Positions 35,437-43,269 of a stretch of DNA of 64,000 bases are shown in pieces; the stretch's first letter is position 1; each line of letters begins with the position of its first letter. Origin of the DNA: Phycicoccus duodecadis (lineage in GTDB: Bacteria > Actinomycetota > Actinomycetes > Actinomycetales > Dermatophilaceae); contig NZ_PJNE01000001.1 in assembly GCF_002846495.1 (NCBI RefSeq), positions 372,001-436,000 of the forward strand, read 5' to 3'. The notes under the pieces were generated by a model. It ran no database searches, was not told where the DNA came from, and saw only the letters and a list, made by a program, of their open reading frames with translations. Made by a program: the position numbers and the translations under genes.

Positions 35437-36789
35437 TCAGTCCTGGGCCAGCATCTCGGCCACCAGGAAGGCGAGCTCGAGGCTCTGCTGGTGGTTCAGG
35501 CGGGGGTCGCACACCGACTCGTAGCGCATCCCGAGGTCAGCGTCGAGGATCTTCTCGGAGCCCCCGATGCACTCGGTGACGTCGTTGCCGGTGAGCTCGA
35601 CGTGGATGCCGCCGGGGTGGGTGCCAAGGCCGCGGTGCACCTCGAAGAAGCCGCGCACCTCCTCGACGACGTCCTCGAAGTCGCGGGTCTTGAAGCCCGA
35701 CGCCGACGAGAAGGTGTTGCCGTGCATCGGGTCGCACACCCAGCTGACGAGCGCGCCGGAGGCCGTGACCTTCTCGACGATGGCCGGCAGGGCGTCGCGT
35801 ACGGTGCCCGCGCCCATCCGGGTGATGAAGGTCAGCCGGCCGGGCTCGCGGTCGGGGTCGACGAGGTCGATGATCCGCAGCAGGTCGTCGACGTCGGCGC
35901 TGGCCGAGACCTTCACGCCCACGGGGTTCCTGACCCGCGAGACGAAGTCGAGGTGCGCCCCGCCGAGGTCGCGGGTGCGCTCGCCGACCCAGATGAAGTG
36001 CCCCGAGGTGTCGTACAGCTCGCCGGTGCGCGAGTCGACGCGCGTGAGCGGGCGCTCGTAGTCGAGCAGCAGCGCCTCGTGCGCCGCGAAGAACTCGGTG
36101 GTCTTCATGGCCTCGAAGTCGGCGCCGCAGGCGGACATGAAGCGCATCGCCTTGTCGATGTCCTTGGCCAGGCGCTCGTAGCGGGCGAAGGCGGTGTTGC
36201 CGACGAAGCCGCGGTTCCAGTCGTGCACGCGGCGCAGGTCGGCGAAACCGCCCATGGTGAAGGCCCGCACGAGGTTCAGCGTTGCGCTGCTCGCGTGGTA
36301 GGCCCGCACCAGCCGGTCGGGGTCGGGGGTGCGCGCGTCGGCCTCGAACTCGTAGTCGTTGACCATGTCACCGCGGTAGGCGGGCAGGGTGACGCCCTCG
36401 CGGGTCTCGTCGTGGCTCGAGCGGGGCTTGGCGTACTGCCCCGCCATCCGGCCGACCTTGACCACCGGCATCGACGCGCCGTAGGTGAGGACCGCCGCCA
36501 TCTGCAGGATGGTCTTGACCCGGTCGCGGATGTTGTCGGCCGTCGCCGAGGCGAAGGTCTCGGCGCAGTCGCCGCCCTGGAGCACGAAGGCCTCGCCGCG
36601 CGAGACCGCCGCCATGCGCTCCTTGAGGACGTCGCACTCGCCCGCGAAGACCAGCGGCGGATAGGTCGCGAGCGTCGAGGTGGCCACGTCGAGGGCGGCC
36701 CGGTCGGGCCACACCGGCTGCTGGGCGGCCGGGAGGTGGGCACCGGCGGCGAGCCGCTGGAGGGGGTCGGCGGGAGTGGTCGTGCTCAC
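35437..36789 (-). CDS. aroG: Class II 3-deoxy-7-phosphoheptulonate (DAHP) synthase
   Basis: 450 residues from GTG 36789. It condenses phosphoenolpyruvate and erythrose 4-phosphate, the first step of aromatic amino acid synthesis. Plant-like class II features are the metal-binding Cys75 in QGGDCAETFA, KVGRMAGQYAKPRS, MGAGTVRDALPAIVEKV and CDPMHGNTF, and the C-terminal LNHQQSLELAFLVAEML. An ATG ten codons upstream (36819) and a TTG are alternative starts. The gene corresponds to Rv2178c in the M. tuberculosis neighbourhood, beside PknL. Confidence 0.92.
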   Translation of the reverse strand: MSTTTPADPLQRLAAGAHLPAAQQPVWPDRAALDVATSTLATYPPLVFAGECDVLKERMAAVSRGEAFVLQGGDCAETFASATADNIRDRVKTILQMAAVLTYGASMPVVKVGRMAGQYAKPRSSHDETREGVTLPAYRGDMVNDYEFEADARTPDPDRLVRAYHASSATLNLVRAFTMGGFADLRRVHDWNRGFVGNTAFARYERLAKDIDKAMRFMSACGADFEAMKTTEFFAAHEALLLDYERPLTRVDSRTGELYDTSGHFIWVGERTRDLGGAHLDFVSRVRNPVGVKVSASADVDDLLRIIDLVDPDREPGRLTFITRMGAGTVRDALPAIVEKVTASGALVSWVCDPMHGNTFSSASGFKTRDFEDVVEEVRGFFEVHRGLGTHPGGIHVELTGNDVTECIGGSEKILDADLGMRYESVCDPRLNHQQSLELAFLVAEMLAQD

Positions 36790-36835
36790 GGTGGTCAATG
36801 GTAGGTCGGCGCCCGCCATCCGAGACACCGGGCCC

Positions 36836-36847
36836 GTATCGCGATAC
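36836..36847. promoter_or_regulatory. Perfect palindrome upstream of DAHP synthase
   Basis: GTATCGCGATAC is a perfect 12-bp palindrome, 16-47 nt upstream of the possible starts of the DAHP synthase gene on the minus strand. It could be an operator; its position also overlaps the likely promoter. Confidence 0.3.
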
Positions 36848-36890
36848 CCGGGGCCGATGGCGAGCCCCTGCCGGCGTCCCGGTGCCGGCG

Positions 36891-37598
36891 TCAGGCGCCG
36901 GCCGGGTCGTCGTCCTCGAGGCCGTGGGCCAGGGCGAAGCGCACGAGCTCGACGCGGTTGTGCAGGTGCAGCTTGCCGAGGGTGTTCTGCACGTGGTTCT
37001 GGACGGTGCGGTGAGACAGCACGAGCTGGGCGGCGATCTCCTTGCTGCCCATCCCCGTGGCGACCAGCCGCAGGATCTCGGTCTCGCGGGCGGTCAGCTG
37101 CGGGATGGGGCGCGAGCGGGCCGGGCCGCCGGATGCGGGCTCTGGGGCGGCTCCCATCCGGCGGAACTCCCCCAGCACCAGCCCCGCCAGCCCGGGCGTG
37201 AACACCGCCTCGCCGCGCGCCGTGGCCAGCACGGCGTCGAGGATCTCGGCCGGCGACGCCGACTTCACGAGGTAGCCGGTGGCACCGGCCTTGATGGCGG
37301 CCAGGACGTCGTGCTGCTCGCCGCTGGCCGAGAGGATGAGGACCCGGGTCGGCACGTCGCCGAGGGCCCGGCACACCTCGTCGCCGCGCATCCCCGGCAG
37401 GTTGAGGTCGAGGACGAGCACGTCGGGGCGGGCCGCCCGGGTGCGCCGCACGGCCGCCGGGCCGTCGACGGCCGTGCCGACGATGTCGACCCCGCGCGCG
37501 GCGAGGTCACGCTCGAGGGCCGCGAGCCACAGCGGGTGGTCGTCGGCCACCAGGACCCGCGGGGCGGGGGGCGCCGCGGCGCCGGGCGGCTGGCTCAT
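36891..37598 (-). CDS. LuxR-family response regulator (MacR-like)
   Basis: 235 residues. A receiver domain (RVLVADDHPLWLAALERDL, phospho-acceptor Asp64 in LVLDLNLPGM, Lys in GYLVKSA) is followed by a NarL/FixJ helix-turn-helix (PQLTARETEILRLVATGMGSKEIAAQLVLSHRTVQNHVQNTLGKL). It is the partner of the histidine kinase gene 28 nt upstream. MacRS pairs in Streptomyces affect development and cell-wall genes; here the targets are unknown. ATG at 37598. Confidence 0.9.
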   Translation of the reverse strand: MSQPPGAAAPPAPRVLVADDHPLWLAALERDLAARGVDIVGTAVDGPAAVRRTRAARPDVLVLDLNLPGMRGDEVCRALGDVPTRVLILSASGEQHDVLAAIKAGATGYLVKSASPAEILDAVLATARGEAVFTPGLAGLVLGEFRRMGAAPEPASGGPARSRPIPQLTARETEILRLVATGMGSKEIAAQLVLSHRTVQNHVQNTLGKLHLHNRVELVRFALAHGLEDDDPAGA

Positions 37599-37626
37599 CG
37601 GGTCTCCTGCCGGGGTGGTGAGGGGG

Positions 37627-38808
37627 TCAGGGGGGCGCCGGCTGCCGGCGCGGGACGACGAGGCGCACCGTGCATCCTGCCCCGGGACGGGTGGTCCAGG
37701 TGGCTGTTCCGCCGAGGTCCTCGACCCGCCCGCGGATGGAGCCGCTGACGCCCATCCGGCCCCGGGCGGCGGCGCCGAACAGCTCGCCGGCCTCGGCGCC
37801 ACGGCCGTCGTCGCGCACGGTGAGCTCGACCCCCGCGGCGTCGCCCTCGAGCAGCACCCAGGCGCGGGCGCCGTCGCCGGCGTGGCGCTCGACGTTGTCG
37901 AGCACCGCGGTCAGCGCGGCGTCGAGCTCGTGGGCCACTCGGGGGTCGACCAGCAGCGGGTCGGCCGGCACCGCGGCGCTGACCCCGGGCCGCTCGTGGG
38001 CGGTGACGAGCACGCGCAGGTCGACCTCGGCGCCCTCGACCCCGTGCAGGTCGAGCGGCGCGTCGCCCGGGGCGCCGGCGCCGGAGACGAACCGGCGCAG
38101 GGCGCGCTCCTGGTCGGCGGCCAGCAGCCCGAGCTCGCCGGCCTCGCCGCCGAGGTCGCTGCCGCGCCGGTGGATGTAGGCCAGCGACTGGAGCACGCCG
38201 TCGTGCACGACCCGGGCGATGCGCTCGCGCTCGCGCAGCCGCTCACGCTCGAGGAGCACCTGCTCCTCGCGCTGCAGCCCCGAGCGGGCGAGGTCGACGG
38301 CCAGCCCGACGAGACCGCCGAGCAGCACGAGGATGACGATGTTGTGCACCGTGAGCTGGCTGGGCCGGCCGCCGATCTCGACCAGGTCAGCCGCGCCCAC
38401 GACGACCGCCGCGACCAGGCCGCCCCGGGCCCCGGCCACCACGGCGGCGCCGGCCACCGACCCGGCCGCCCACACCGTGGGGATGGTGAACTGCCCCGCC
38501 GTGACCGCGGCCATCCCGTCGGCCAGCGGCGTGGCCAGGACCGCCAGCACGGCGATGACGACCTCGACGGCCACCAGGGCTCGGGGGCGGCGGCGCACGA
38601 CGAGGAGCCCCAGCGACCAGGCGAGCATCACGCCCAGGGCGAGGCCGGCGACCCAGGGGCGGACCATGGTGTCGGCGCGCTGCCACGCGAGCAGCCCGGC
38701 GTAGAGCGCGGCGAGGGGCCGGAAGACGTCGAGGCCGCGGTGGAAGGCCTCGACGACGACCGGCTCACGGCGCCCGGTGCGCGGCGAGCGCGGCCCCAGG
38801 ACCCCCAT
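37627..38808 (-). CDS. MacS-like sensor histidine kinase
   Basis: 393 residues. Four to six membrane helices (about 33-175) are followed by a dimerisation domain with the phospho-accepting His202 in RERERIARVVHDGVLQSLAYIHRR and a HATPase domain with DNVERHA (N box), DDGRGA and GRMGVSGSI. This domain order and the HDGVLQ motif match the MacS family of actinobacteria. It probably phosphorylates the LuxR-type regulator encoded next to it. The sensor has no extracytoplasmic domain of note, so it may sense within the membrane. Confidence 0.87.
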   Translation of the reverse strand: MGVLGPRSPRTGRREPVVVEAFHRGLDVFRPLAALYAGLLAWQRADTMVRPWVAGLALGVMLAWSLGLLVVRRRPRALVAVEVVIAVLAVLATPLADGMAAVTAGQFTIPTVWAAGSVAGAAVVAGARGGLVAAVVVGAADLVEIGGRPSQLTVHNIVILVLLGGLVGLAVDLARSGLQREEQVLLERERLRERERIARVVHDGVLQSLAYIHRRGSDLGGEAGELGLLAADQERALRRFVSGAGAPGDAPLDLHGVEGAEVDLRVLVTAHERPGVSAAVPADPLLVDPRVAHELDAALTAVLDNVERHAGDGARAWVLLEGDAAGVELTVRDDGRGAEAGELFGAAARGRMGVSGSIRGRVEDLGGTATWTTRPGAGCTVRLVVPRRQPAPP

Positions 38809-38815
38809 CCGCGGG

Positions 38816-39688
38816 TCAGCTCGCGCGGCGCTGCGGGCCGTCGTCCGAGTGGGCCCCGTCGTGGTGGGGGTCGCCCGGACGGTGCTCGGCGCCGCGGGCG
38901 TCGGCGTCGAGCCCGCGCACGTCGAGGGACTCCTCGAGCTCGCTGACGGCGCGGCCCGGCGTGGCGGCCTCGGCGGCCTCCTTGGCCTTGTTCTTCTTCT
39001 CGCGGGCGATGCGGTCCTTCATCGCGGTGGCGTACATGTCGACGTACTCCTGGCCGGAGAGCTCCATCAGCGCGTACATGATCTCGTCGGTGATCGAGCG
39101 CAGGACGAAGCGGTCGCCCTCCATGCCCTCGTACCGCGAGAAGTCCAGCGGCTGGCCGATGCGGACACCGACCCGCACCAGCTTCGGGATCTTCGTGCCG
39201 GTGGGCTGGGCCTTGTCGGTGTTGATCATGGCGACCGGGATGACCGGCACGCGGGCCTCGAGCGCCATCCGCGCGACGCCGGTGCGGCCCTTGAACAGGC
39301 GCCCGTCGGGGCTGCGGGTGCCCTCGGGGTAGAGACCCAGCAGCTCGCCGCGGCGCAGGACCTTCAGGCCCGAGCTGAGGGCGGCCTCGCTGGCCCGGCC
39401 GCCGGAGCGGTCGATGGGCAGCTGGCCGACCCCCTTGAAGAACGCGGCGGTGAGGCGGCCCTTGAGCCCGAGCCCGGTGAAGTAGTCGGACTTGGCCAGG
39501 AAGGTCACCCGGCGGGGCACCAGGAGGGGCAGGAAGATCGAGTCGGAGAACGAGAGGTGGTTGCTCGCGAAGATCGCGGCGCCCGTCTCGGGGATGTGCT
39601 CCTCGCCCTCGACCCAGGGTCGGAAGAGCAGGCGCAGGACCGGCCCGAGGACGACCGTCTTCAGCACCCAGTAGAACACCCGGACCAC
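38816..39688 (-). CDS. 1-acyl-sn-glycerol-3-phosphate acyltransferase (PlsC family)
   Basis: 290-residue enzyme that acylates lysophosphatidic acid or a similar lysolipid at the membrane. The catalytic NHX4D motif is NHLSFSD at 43-49, the phosphate-binding motif is PEGTRS at 121-126, and VIPVAMIN follows. The last 70 residues are a charged, disordered tail. Equivalent to Rv2182c by position. ATG at 39688; 7 nt before the histidine kinase gene downstream, so the three minus-strand genes may be an operon. Confidence 0.9.
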   Translation of the reverse strand: MVRVFYWVLKTVVLGPVLRLLFRPWVEGEEHIPETGAAIFASNHLSFSDSIFLPLLVPRRVTFLAKSDYFTGLGLKGRLTAAFFKGVGQLPIDRSGGRASEAALSSGLKVLRRGELLGLYPEGTRSPDGRLFKGRTGVARMALEARVPVIPVAMINTDKAQPTGTKIPKLVRVGVRIGQPLDFSRYEGMEGDRFVLRSITDEIMYALMELSGQEYVDMYATAMKDRIAREKKNKAKEAAEAATPGRAVSELEESLDVRGLDADARGAEHRPGDPHHDGAHSDDGPQRRAS

Positions 39689-39763
39689 CCTTCTGCGCGT
39701 GTGCTCGGCAGCCTAGTGCACACCCGCTCGCGGGGCCGGGGCTCCGCCGGTCGCGGCCCACCC

Positions 39764-39814
39764 CGAACGTGTGTGAAGAAGGTCGGGGATGCACGGGGTC
39801 TTCACACACGTTCG
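39764..39814. repeat. Inverted repeat between divergent genes
   Basis: Perfect 16-bp arms at 39764-39779 and 39799-39814 around a 19-nt spacer. It sits in the 181-nt gap between the divergent acyltransferase and the hypothetical membrane protein gene, so it is not a simple terminator. Each arm contains ACGTGTGTGAAG or its complement. Confidence 0.75.
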
Positions 39815-39869
39815 CGCGGGGGCGGTCCCGTGCGAAGATCATCACGCCGCACGACCTGCAGGAGGACCC

Positions 39870-40472
39870 GTGAGCGACCGCCCCGGTGAGATGGACGAGC
39901 GCGACGTCGACGAGCGCTTCGCGTCCATCGTCGCCGGCTGGGACCTGCGCGCCGACGGCACCGCAGCCGAGGACGACACCGCGCCCGGCGCCTCCGCCGA
40001 GCCGCCCGCTCCGGATGCCGCGGGCGCCACCCCCTCCGCCCCCTCCTCCGCGTCCTCCGCCGAGCCCACCGGTGCCCCCGCGCCGTCCGGGGGCCCGACC
40101 ACCACCGGACGCCCGCCGTGGGTCAACCCCTCACCGCTCGACGGCCTCGTCCCGGCCTCCTCGTGGCGCGTGGTGGAGCCGCCCCCGCCGGCGTCGGACG
40201 CGGCCACCGCGTCGTCCACGCCGGTCGACGACGACGAGCACTTCGAGCCCCCGCAGGTCGAGCTCCCGCCGCAGGAGGACCTGCACTTCTGGGGCGCCGT
40301 CCTGGGGCTCGTGGCCGGGCCGCTGTGCCTGGTCTACGTCGCCCTGGCCCGGCCCTTCCACAGCACGCGCTGGTTCCTCGCCGGCCTCGCCCTCTCGCTG
40401 GGCGGGTTCGCCCTGCTGGTCCTGCGCCAGCCGCGCCAGCGTGACGAGGACGACGACGGCGTCCGTCTCTGA
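39870..40472 (+). CDS. Hypothetical membrane protein with disordered N-terminal half
   Basis: 200 residues. The first 120 residues are acidic, Ala/Pro/Ser-rich and low complexity, after a short conserved-looking DERDVDERFASIVAGWDL start; the C-terminal part contains two membrane helices (LHFWGAVLGLVAGPLCLVYVALA and WFLAGLALSLGGFALLVLR) followed by an acidic tail. It is a common actinobacterial small membrane protein of unknown function. The GTG at 39870 follows GGAGGA. Orphan gene; inverted repeat upstream. Confidence 0.75.
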   Translation: MSDRPGEMDERDVDERFASIVAGWDLRADGTAAEDDTAPGASAEPPAPDAAGATPSAPSSASSAEPTGAPAPSGGPTTTGRPPWVNPSPLDGLVPASSWRVVEPPPPASDAATASSTPVDDDEHFEPPQVELPPQEDLHFWGAVLGLVAGPLCLVYVALARPFHSTRWFLAGLALSLGGFALLVLRQPRQRDEDDDGVRL

Positions 40473-40527
40473 CGGCCGCCCCCCACCGCCACGTCCCCGC
40501 ACGGGTCGAGCCGTCGCTCCCACGGCG

Positions 40528-41220
40528 TCAGCGGGCCGGCGCCTCGAGGTCGACCCACACGGCCCGATGGTCGCTCGCCCGTGCCCAGACGGCATCCGGC
40601 ACGGCCACCTCGCGGTGCGGCCGCACCCGCAGCCCGGGTGAGGCGAACACGACGTCGAGCCGGCGCCGCGGGGCGCGCGCCGGGAAGGTCGGCTCCGGTG
40701 GCGACACCAGGCGCAGGCGACCGGGGACGTCGATGAGCCGCCAGGCCGCCCCGGTGTCGTCCTCGTTGAGGTCGCCCGCCAGCACCAGCGGCTCCCGGTC
40801 GGCGAGGGCCGCCAGGATGCGCTCGGTGTGGGCCACCCGCTCCCCCGCCTTCAGGCCGAGGTGCACCGACACCACCGACACCGGGGCGCCGCCCGGCGGC
40901 AGGACCCGCACCTCGGCGAAGCCCCGCGTGCGGTCGGGCCAGCGCACCGGTAGCCGGTGGTGCCCGCCGCCCAGCACCCGCACCCGCGGGGAGGTGAGGA
41001 CCGTCGTGCCGCCGCTCCCCCGGTGCCGGCCGGTCCAGTCCATCCCGCAGGCGGCGGCGAACCGGCGTACCCGGGCGCCGGCCAGCAGCCGGCGGGGTAC
41101 CTCCTGGAGGCAGAGCACGTCGGGGTCGACGGCGCGCACCACCCGCGCCGCCAGGCGGTGGTCGTCGAGGAAGTCACGGGTGTTGTAGGACGCGACCCGC
41201 AGCACCCCCGCGCCGGTCAC
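40528..41220 (-). CDS. Endonuclease/exonuclease/phosphatase (EEP) family protein
   Basis: 230 residues with the EEP core: SYNTRDF at the start, metal-binding Glu40 in VLCLQEVP, LAGDLNEDDTGAAW with the catalytic Asp-Asn pair, and the C-terminal ASDHRAVWVDL with the Asp-His pair. No signal peptide or membrane segment. It may hydrolyse phosphodiester or phosphomonoester bonds in a small molecule or nucleic acid; the substrate is unknown. It lies 3 nt after the glucokinase gene on the same strand. Confidence 0.85.
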   Translation of the reverse strand: MTGAGVLRVASYNTRDFLDDHRLAARVVRAVDPDVLCLQEVPRRLLAGARVRRFAAACGMDWTGRHRGSGGTTVLTSPRVRVLGGGHHRLPVRWPDRTRGFAEVRVLPPGGAPVSVVSVHLGLKAGERVAHTERILAALADREPLVLAGDLNEDDTGAAWRLIDVPGRLRLVSPPEPTFPARAPRRRLDVVFASPGLRVRPHREVAVPDAVWARASDHRAVWVDLEAPAR

Positions 41221-41223
41221 GCG

Positions 41224-42306
41224 TCAGCCGGCCGGCGGGACGCCCGGCGGCTCGGGCTCCGTCTCGCCGCCCTCTGCGGCCCCTGCGGCGCGCGCCGCCC
41301 GCGGCGCCGACCGGTCGCCGGCGTCGGCCCAGGCCAGGTCGCCGGCCCCGACGCGTGCCAGGTCGGCCGCGCCCACCAGGCCCGCCTCGTTGCCGAGCTC
41401 GGCCGCCACGATGCGTGCCTCGGGCCGGTAGCCGCGGCCGGTCAGCTGGCGCCGGAAGGCCTGCCGCGCGGGCTCGAGCAGCAGCTCACCGGCCGCGCTC
41501 ACCCCGCCGCCGACCACGAAGGTGCCGGGGTCGAGCGCGGCCGCGAGGTCGGCCATGCCGACGCCCAGCCACCGCCCGATCTCACCGAGCAGCTCGCGGG
41601 CCAGCGGGTCGCCGTCACGGGCGGCCTCGGTGACCAGCGGCCCGGTGAGGTCCTCGGGCTTGCCCCCGACGCGGTCGAAGAGGTCCGAGACCACCGGGCT
41701 GCCGGCCGACATCAGCGCCCGCGCCTCGCGGACGAGGGCGTTGCCCGACGCGTACTGCTCCCAGCACCCGCGGTTGCCGCACTCGCAGCGGATGCCGTCG
41801 GGCACGACCTGCATGTGGCCGAACTCGCCGGCGATGCCGAAGCGGCCCCGCAGCACCCGCCCGTCGAGGACGATGCCACCGCCGATACCGGTGCCGAGGT
41901 TGACCATGACGAGCTGGCCCTCGCCGCGCCCCGCGCCGAAGCGGTACTCCGCCCACACGGCGGCGTTCGCGTCGTTGTCGACGAAGATCGGCAGGTCGAG
42001 GCGGCTGCCGAGCGCCTCGCGCAGCGGCTCGTTGCGCCACGACAGGTGGGGGGCGAAGACCACGGTGGCGCGGTCGGCCGCCACGAACCCGGCCGCCCCG
42101 ATGCCGACGGCGACGACGCCGTCGTCCTGCTCGAGCAGCTCCTCGACGGCCGAGACGATGGTGTCCTCGACCACGCGTGGGCTGGTGGAGCGGTGAGGGG
42201 TGTCGCGCCGCGCCCGGCGCAGGACCGCGCCGGAGGCGTCGACCACCCCGGCGGCGACCTTGGTGCCGCCGATGTCGACGCCGATGGCCAGGGGTCGGTC
42301 AACCAC
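41224..42306 (-). CDS. glk: ROK family glucokinase
   Basis: 360 residues. It phosphorylates glucose at the expense of ATP (or polyphosphate in related enzymes). ATP-binding motif AIGVDIGGTKVAAG at 7-20, the catalytic Asp112 in FVDNDANAAVWAEY, and the ROK zinc motif CECGNRGCWEQY with Cys174, Cys176 and Cys181 and His164 in EFGHMQ. The C-terminal 40 residues are a disordered extension. GTG at 42306 overlaps the stop of the hypothetical gene by 8 nt (GTGGTTGA). It is a likely entry enzyme for the sugar taken up by the ABC system. Confidence 0.9.
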   Translation of the reverse strand: MVDRPLAIGVDIGGTKVAAGVVDASGAVLRRARRDTPHRSTSPRVVEDTIVSAVEELLEQDDGVVAVGIGAAGFVAADRATVVFAPHLSWRNEPLREALGSRLDLPIFVDNDANAAVWAEYRFGAGRGEGQLVMVNLGTGIGGGIVLDGRVLRGRFGIAGEFGHMQVVPDGIRCECGNRGCWEQYASGNALVREARALMSAGSPVVSDLFDRVGGKPEDLTGPLVTEAARDGDPLARELLGEIGRWLGVGMADLAAALDPGTFVVGGGVSAAGELLLEPARQAFRRQLTGRGYRPEARIVAAELGNEAGLVGAADLARVGAGDLAWADAGDRSAPRAARAAGAAEGGETEPEPPGVPPAG

Positions 42307-42745
42307 GGGGTTCCTCCTCGGCAGCGGGGGTGCGGGCGTGGTCCGCGCCGGGCCCGGCGCCCTCCTGGCGGGCACGGGCACCGGCGAGGTCGGACAGCAC
42401 GGCAGCGGCGACGCCGGCGAGCTCGGCCAGCCCGCTCAGGGTCTCGGGGCTGAGGCGACGCACGAACGCCGACGCGCGGCAGACCGGGCACCACTGGCAC
42501 ACCGGGTCGTCGCACGAGAACGCCTTCGGCCCATCGGCCTTCGCGTCGTCGGCCGGATGGTGGGCACCGTCAGGAGCCTCGGGGGCGGCCCCCGGGGTGG
42601 CGCCGCCGGTGCGGGTCCGCGCGGCGGGCGCCGGTTCGGAGACGTGCGCGGCGGCCTCCAGCCCGGCCCGTCGTAGGCTCTCGAGGAGACGCGCCGCCTC
42701 GTCGCCGACGCTCCCCACGTCCTCGGGCCACCGCTGTGAGGTCAT
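42299..42745 (-). CDS. Hypothetical protein with a four-cysteine cluster
   Basis: 148 residues. I do not recognise a named family. Helical N-terminus (EDVGSVGDEAARLLESLRRAG), a low-complexity middle, then CDDPVCQWCPVCR (Cys78, Cys83, Cys86, Cys89), which looks like a metal site, followed by a helix (LSPETLSGLAELAGVAAAVLSDLA). It lies between the SRPBCC gene and glucokinase and its stop overlaps the glucokinase start by 8 nt, so the two proteins are translationally coupled. The ATG at 42745 is 8 nt after the SRPBCC stop. Confidence 0.7.
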   Translation of the reverse strand: MTSQRWPEDVGSVGDEAARLLESLRRAGLEAAAHVSEPAPAARTRTGGATPGAAPEAPDGAHHPADDAKADGPKAFSCDDPVCQWCPVCRASAFVRRLSPETLSGLAELAGVAAAVLSDLAGARARQEGAGPGADHARTPAAEEEPRG

Positions 42746-42753
42746 GGTGGCGC

Positions 42754-43197
42754 TCAGCCCTCGACGCGCTTCTTGAGCTCGGTGAGCGCGGTGCTGATGA
42801 TGTGCTTCTCGGCCTTGCGCTTCAGCATCCCGATCATCGGCATCGTCAGGTCGACCTCGAGGTCGTACGACACCCGGGTGCCCGCGCCCACCGCCTCGAG
42901 CGTGTAGCTGCCGGTGAGGCCCTTCAGGAGCGAGGCCCGCACCAGGTGCCAGGAGATGACGCCGGTGCCGTCCTCGGCGACGTCCCAGTCGTACTCGAGC
43001 ACGTACTGGTCCTTGATGGCACCCGCGTCGAGGGTGAACTCGACCTGGTCGGCCCAGCCGTCGCCGTCCTCGGTGAGGACGGTGCAGTCCTTGACCTGCT
43101 CGGCCCACTCCGGGTAGGCCTCGAACCCGGCGATGACGTCGAGGACCTCGCCCGGGGAGGCGGCGATGTCGACGGAGGAGCGGGTGCGGTCGGCCAT
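42754..43197 (-). CDS. SRPBCC (START/polyketide cyclase-like) family protein
   Basis: 147-residue ligand-binding protein of the SRPBCC fold: DIAASPGEVLDVIAGFEAYPEWAEQVKDCTVL, central beta strands and a C-terminal helix MIGMLKRKAEKHIISTALTELKKRVEG. Equivalent to Rv2185c (TB16.3) of M. tuberculosis, next to FadD15, so it may bind a lipid or fatty acid, but that is an inference. It is divergent from the fadD gene with a 72-nt gap and followed by the four-cysteine gene. Confidence 0.85.
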   Translation of the reverse strand: MADRTRSSVDIAASPGEVLDVIAGFEAYPEWAEQVKDCTVLTEDGDGWADQVEFTLDAGAIKDQYVLEYDWDVAEDGTGVISWHLVRASLLKGLTGSYTLEAVGAGTRVSYDLEVDLTMPMIGMLKRKAEKHIISTALTELKKRVEG

Positions 43198-43269
43198 GGC
43201 ACCGCAGGCTACCCGGCGCCCGGGCCCTAGAGTTGAGGGGCCGCCCACCGAGCACGAAGGAGTCCCACG

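Noticed and set aside
35437..37374. 645-codon frame joining DAHP synthase with upstream sequence
   Set aside because: The upstream part is a shadow of the LuxR-type regulator gene; the enzyme starts at about 36789-36819.
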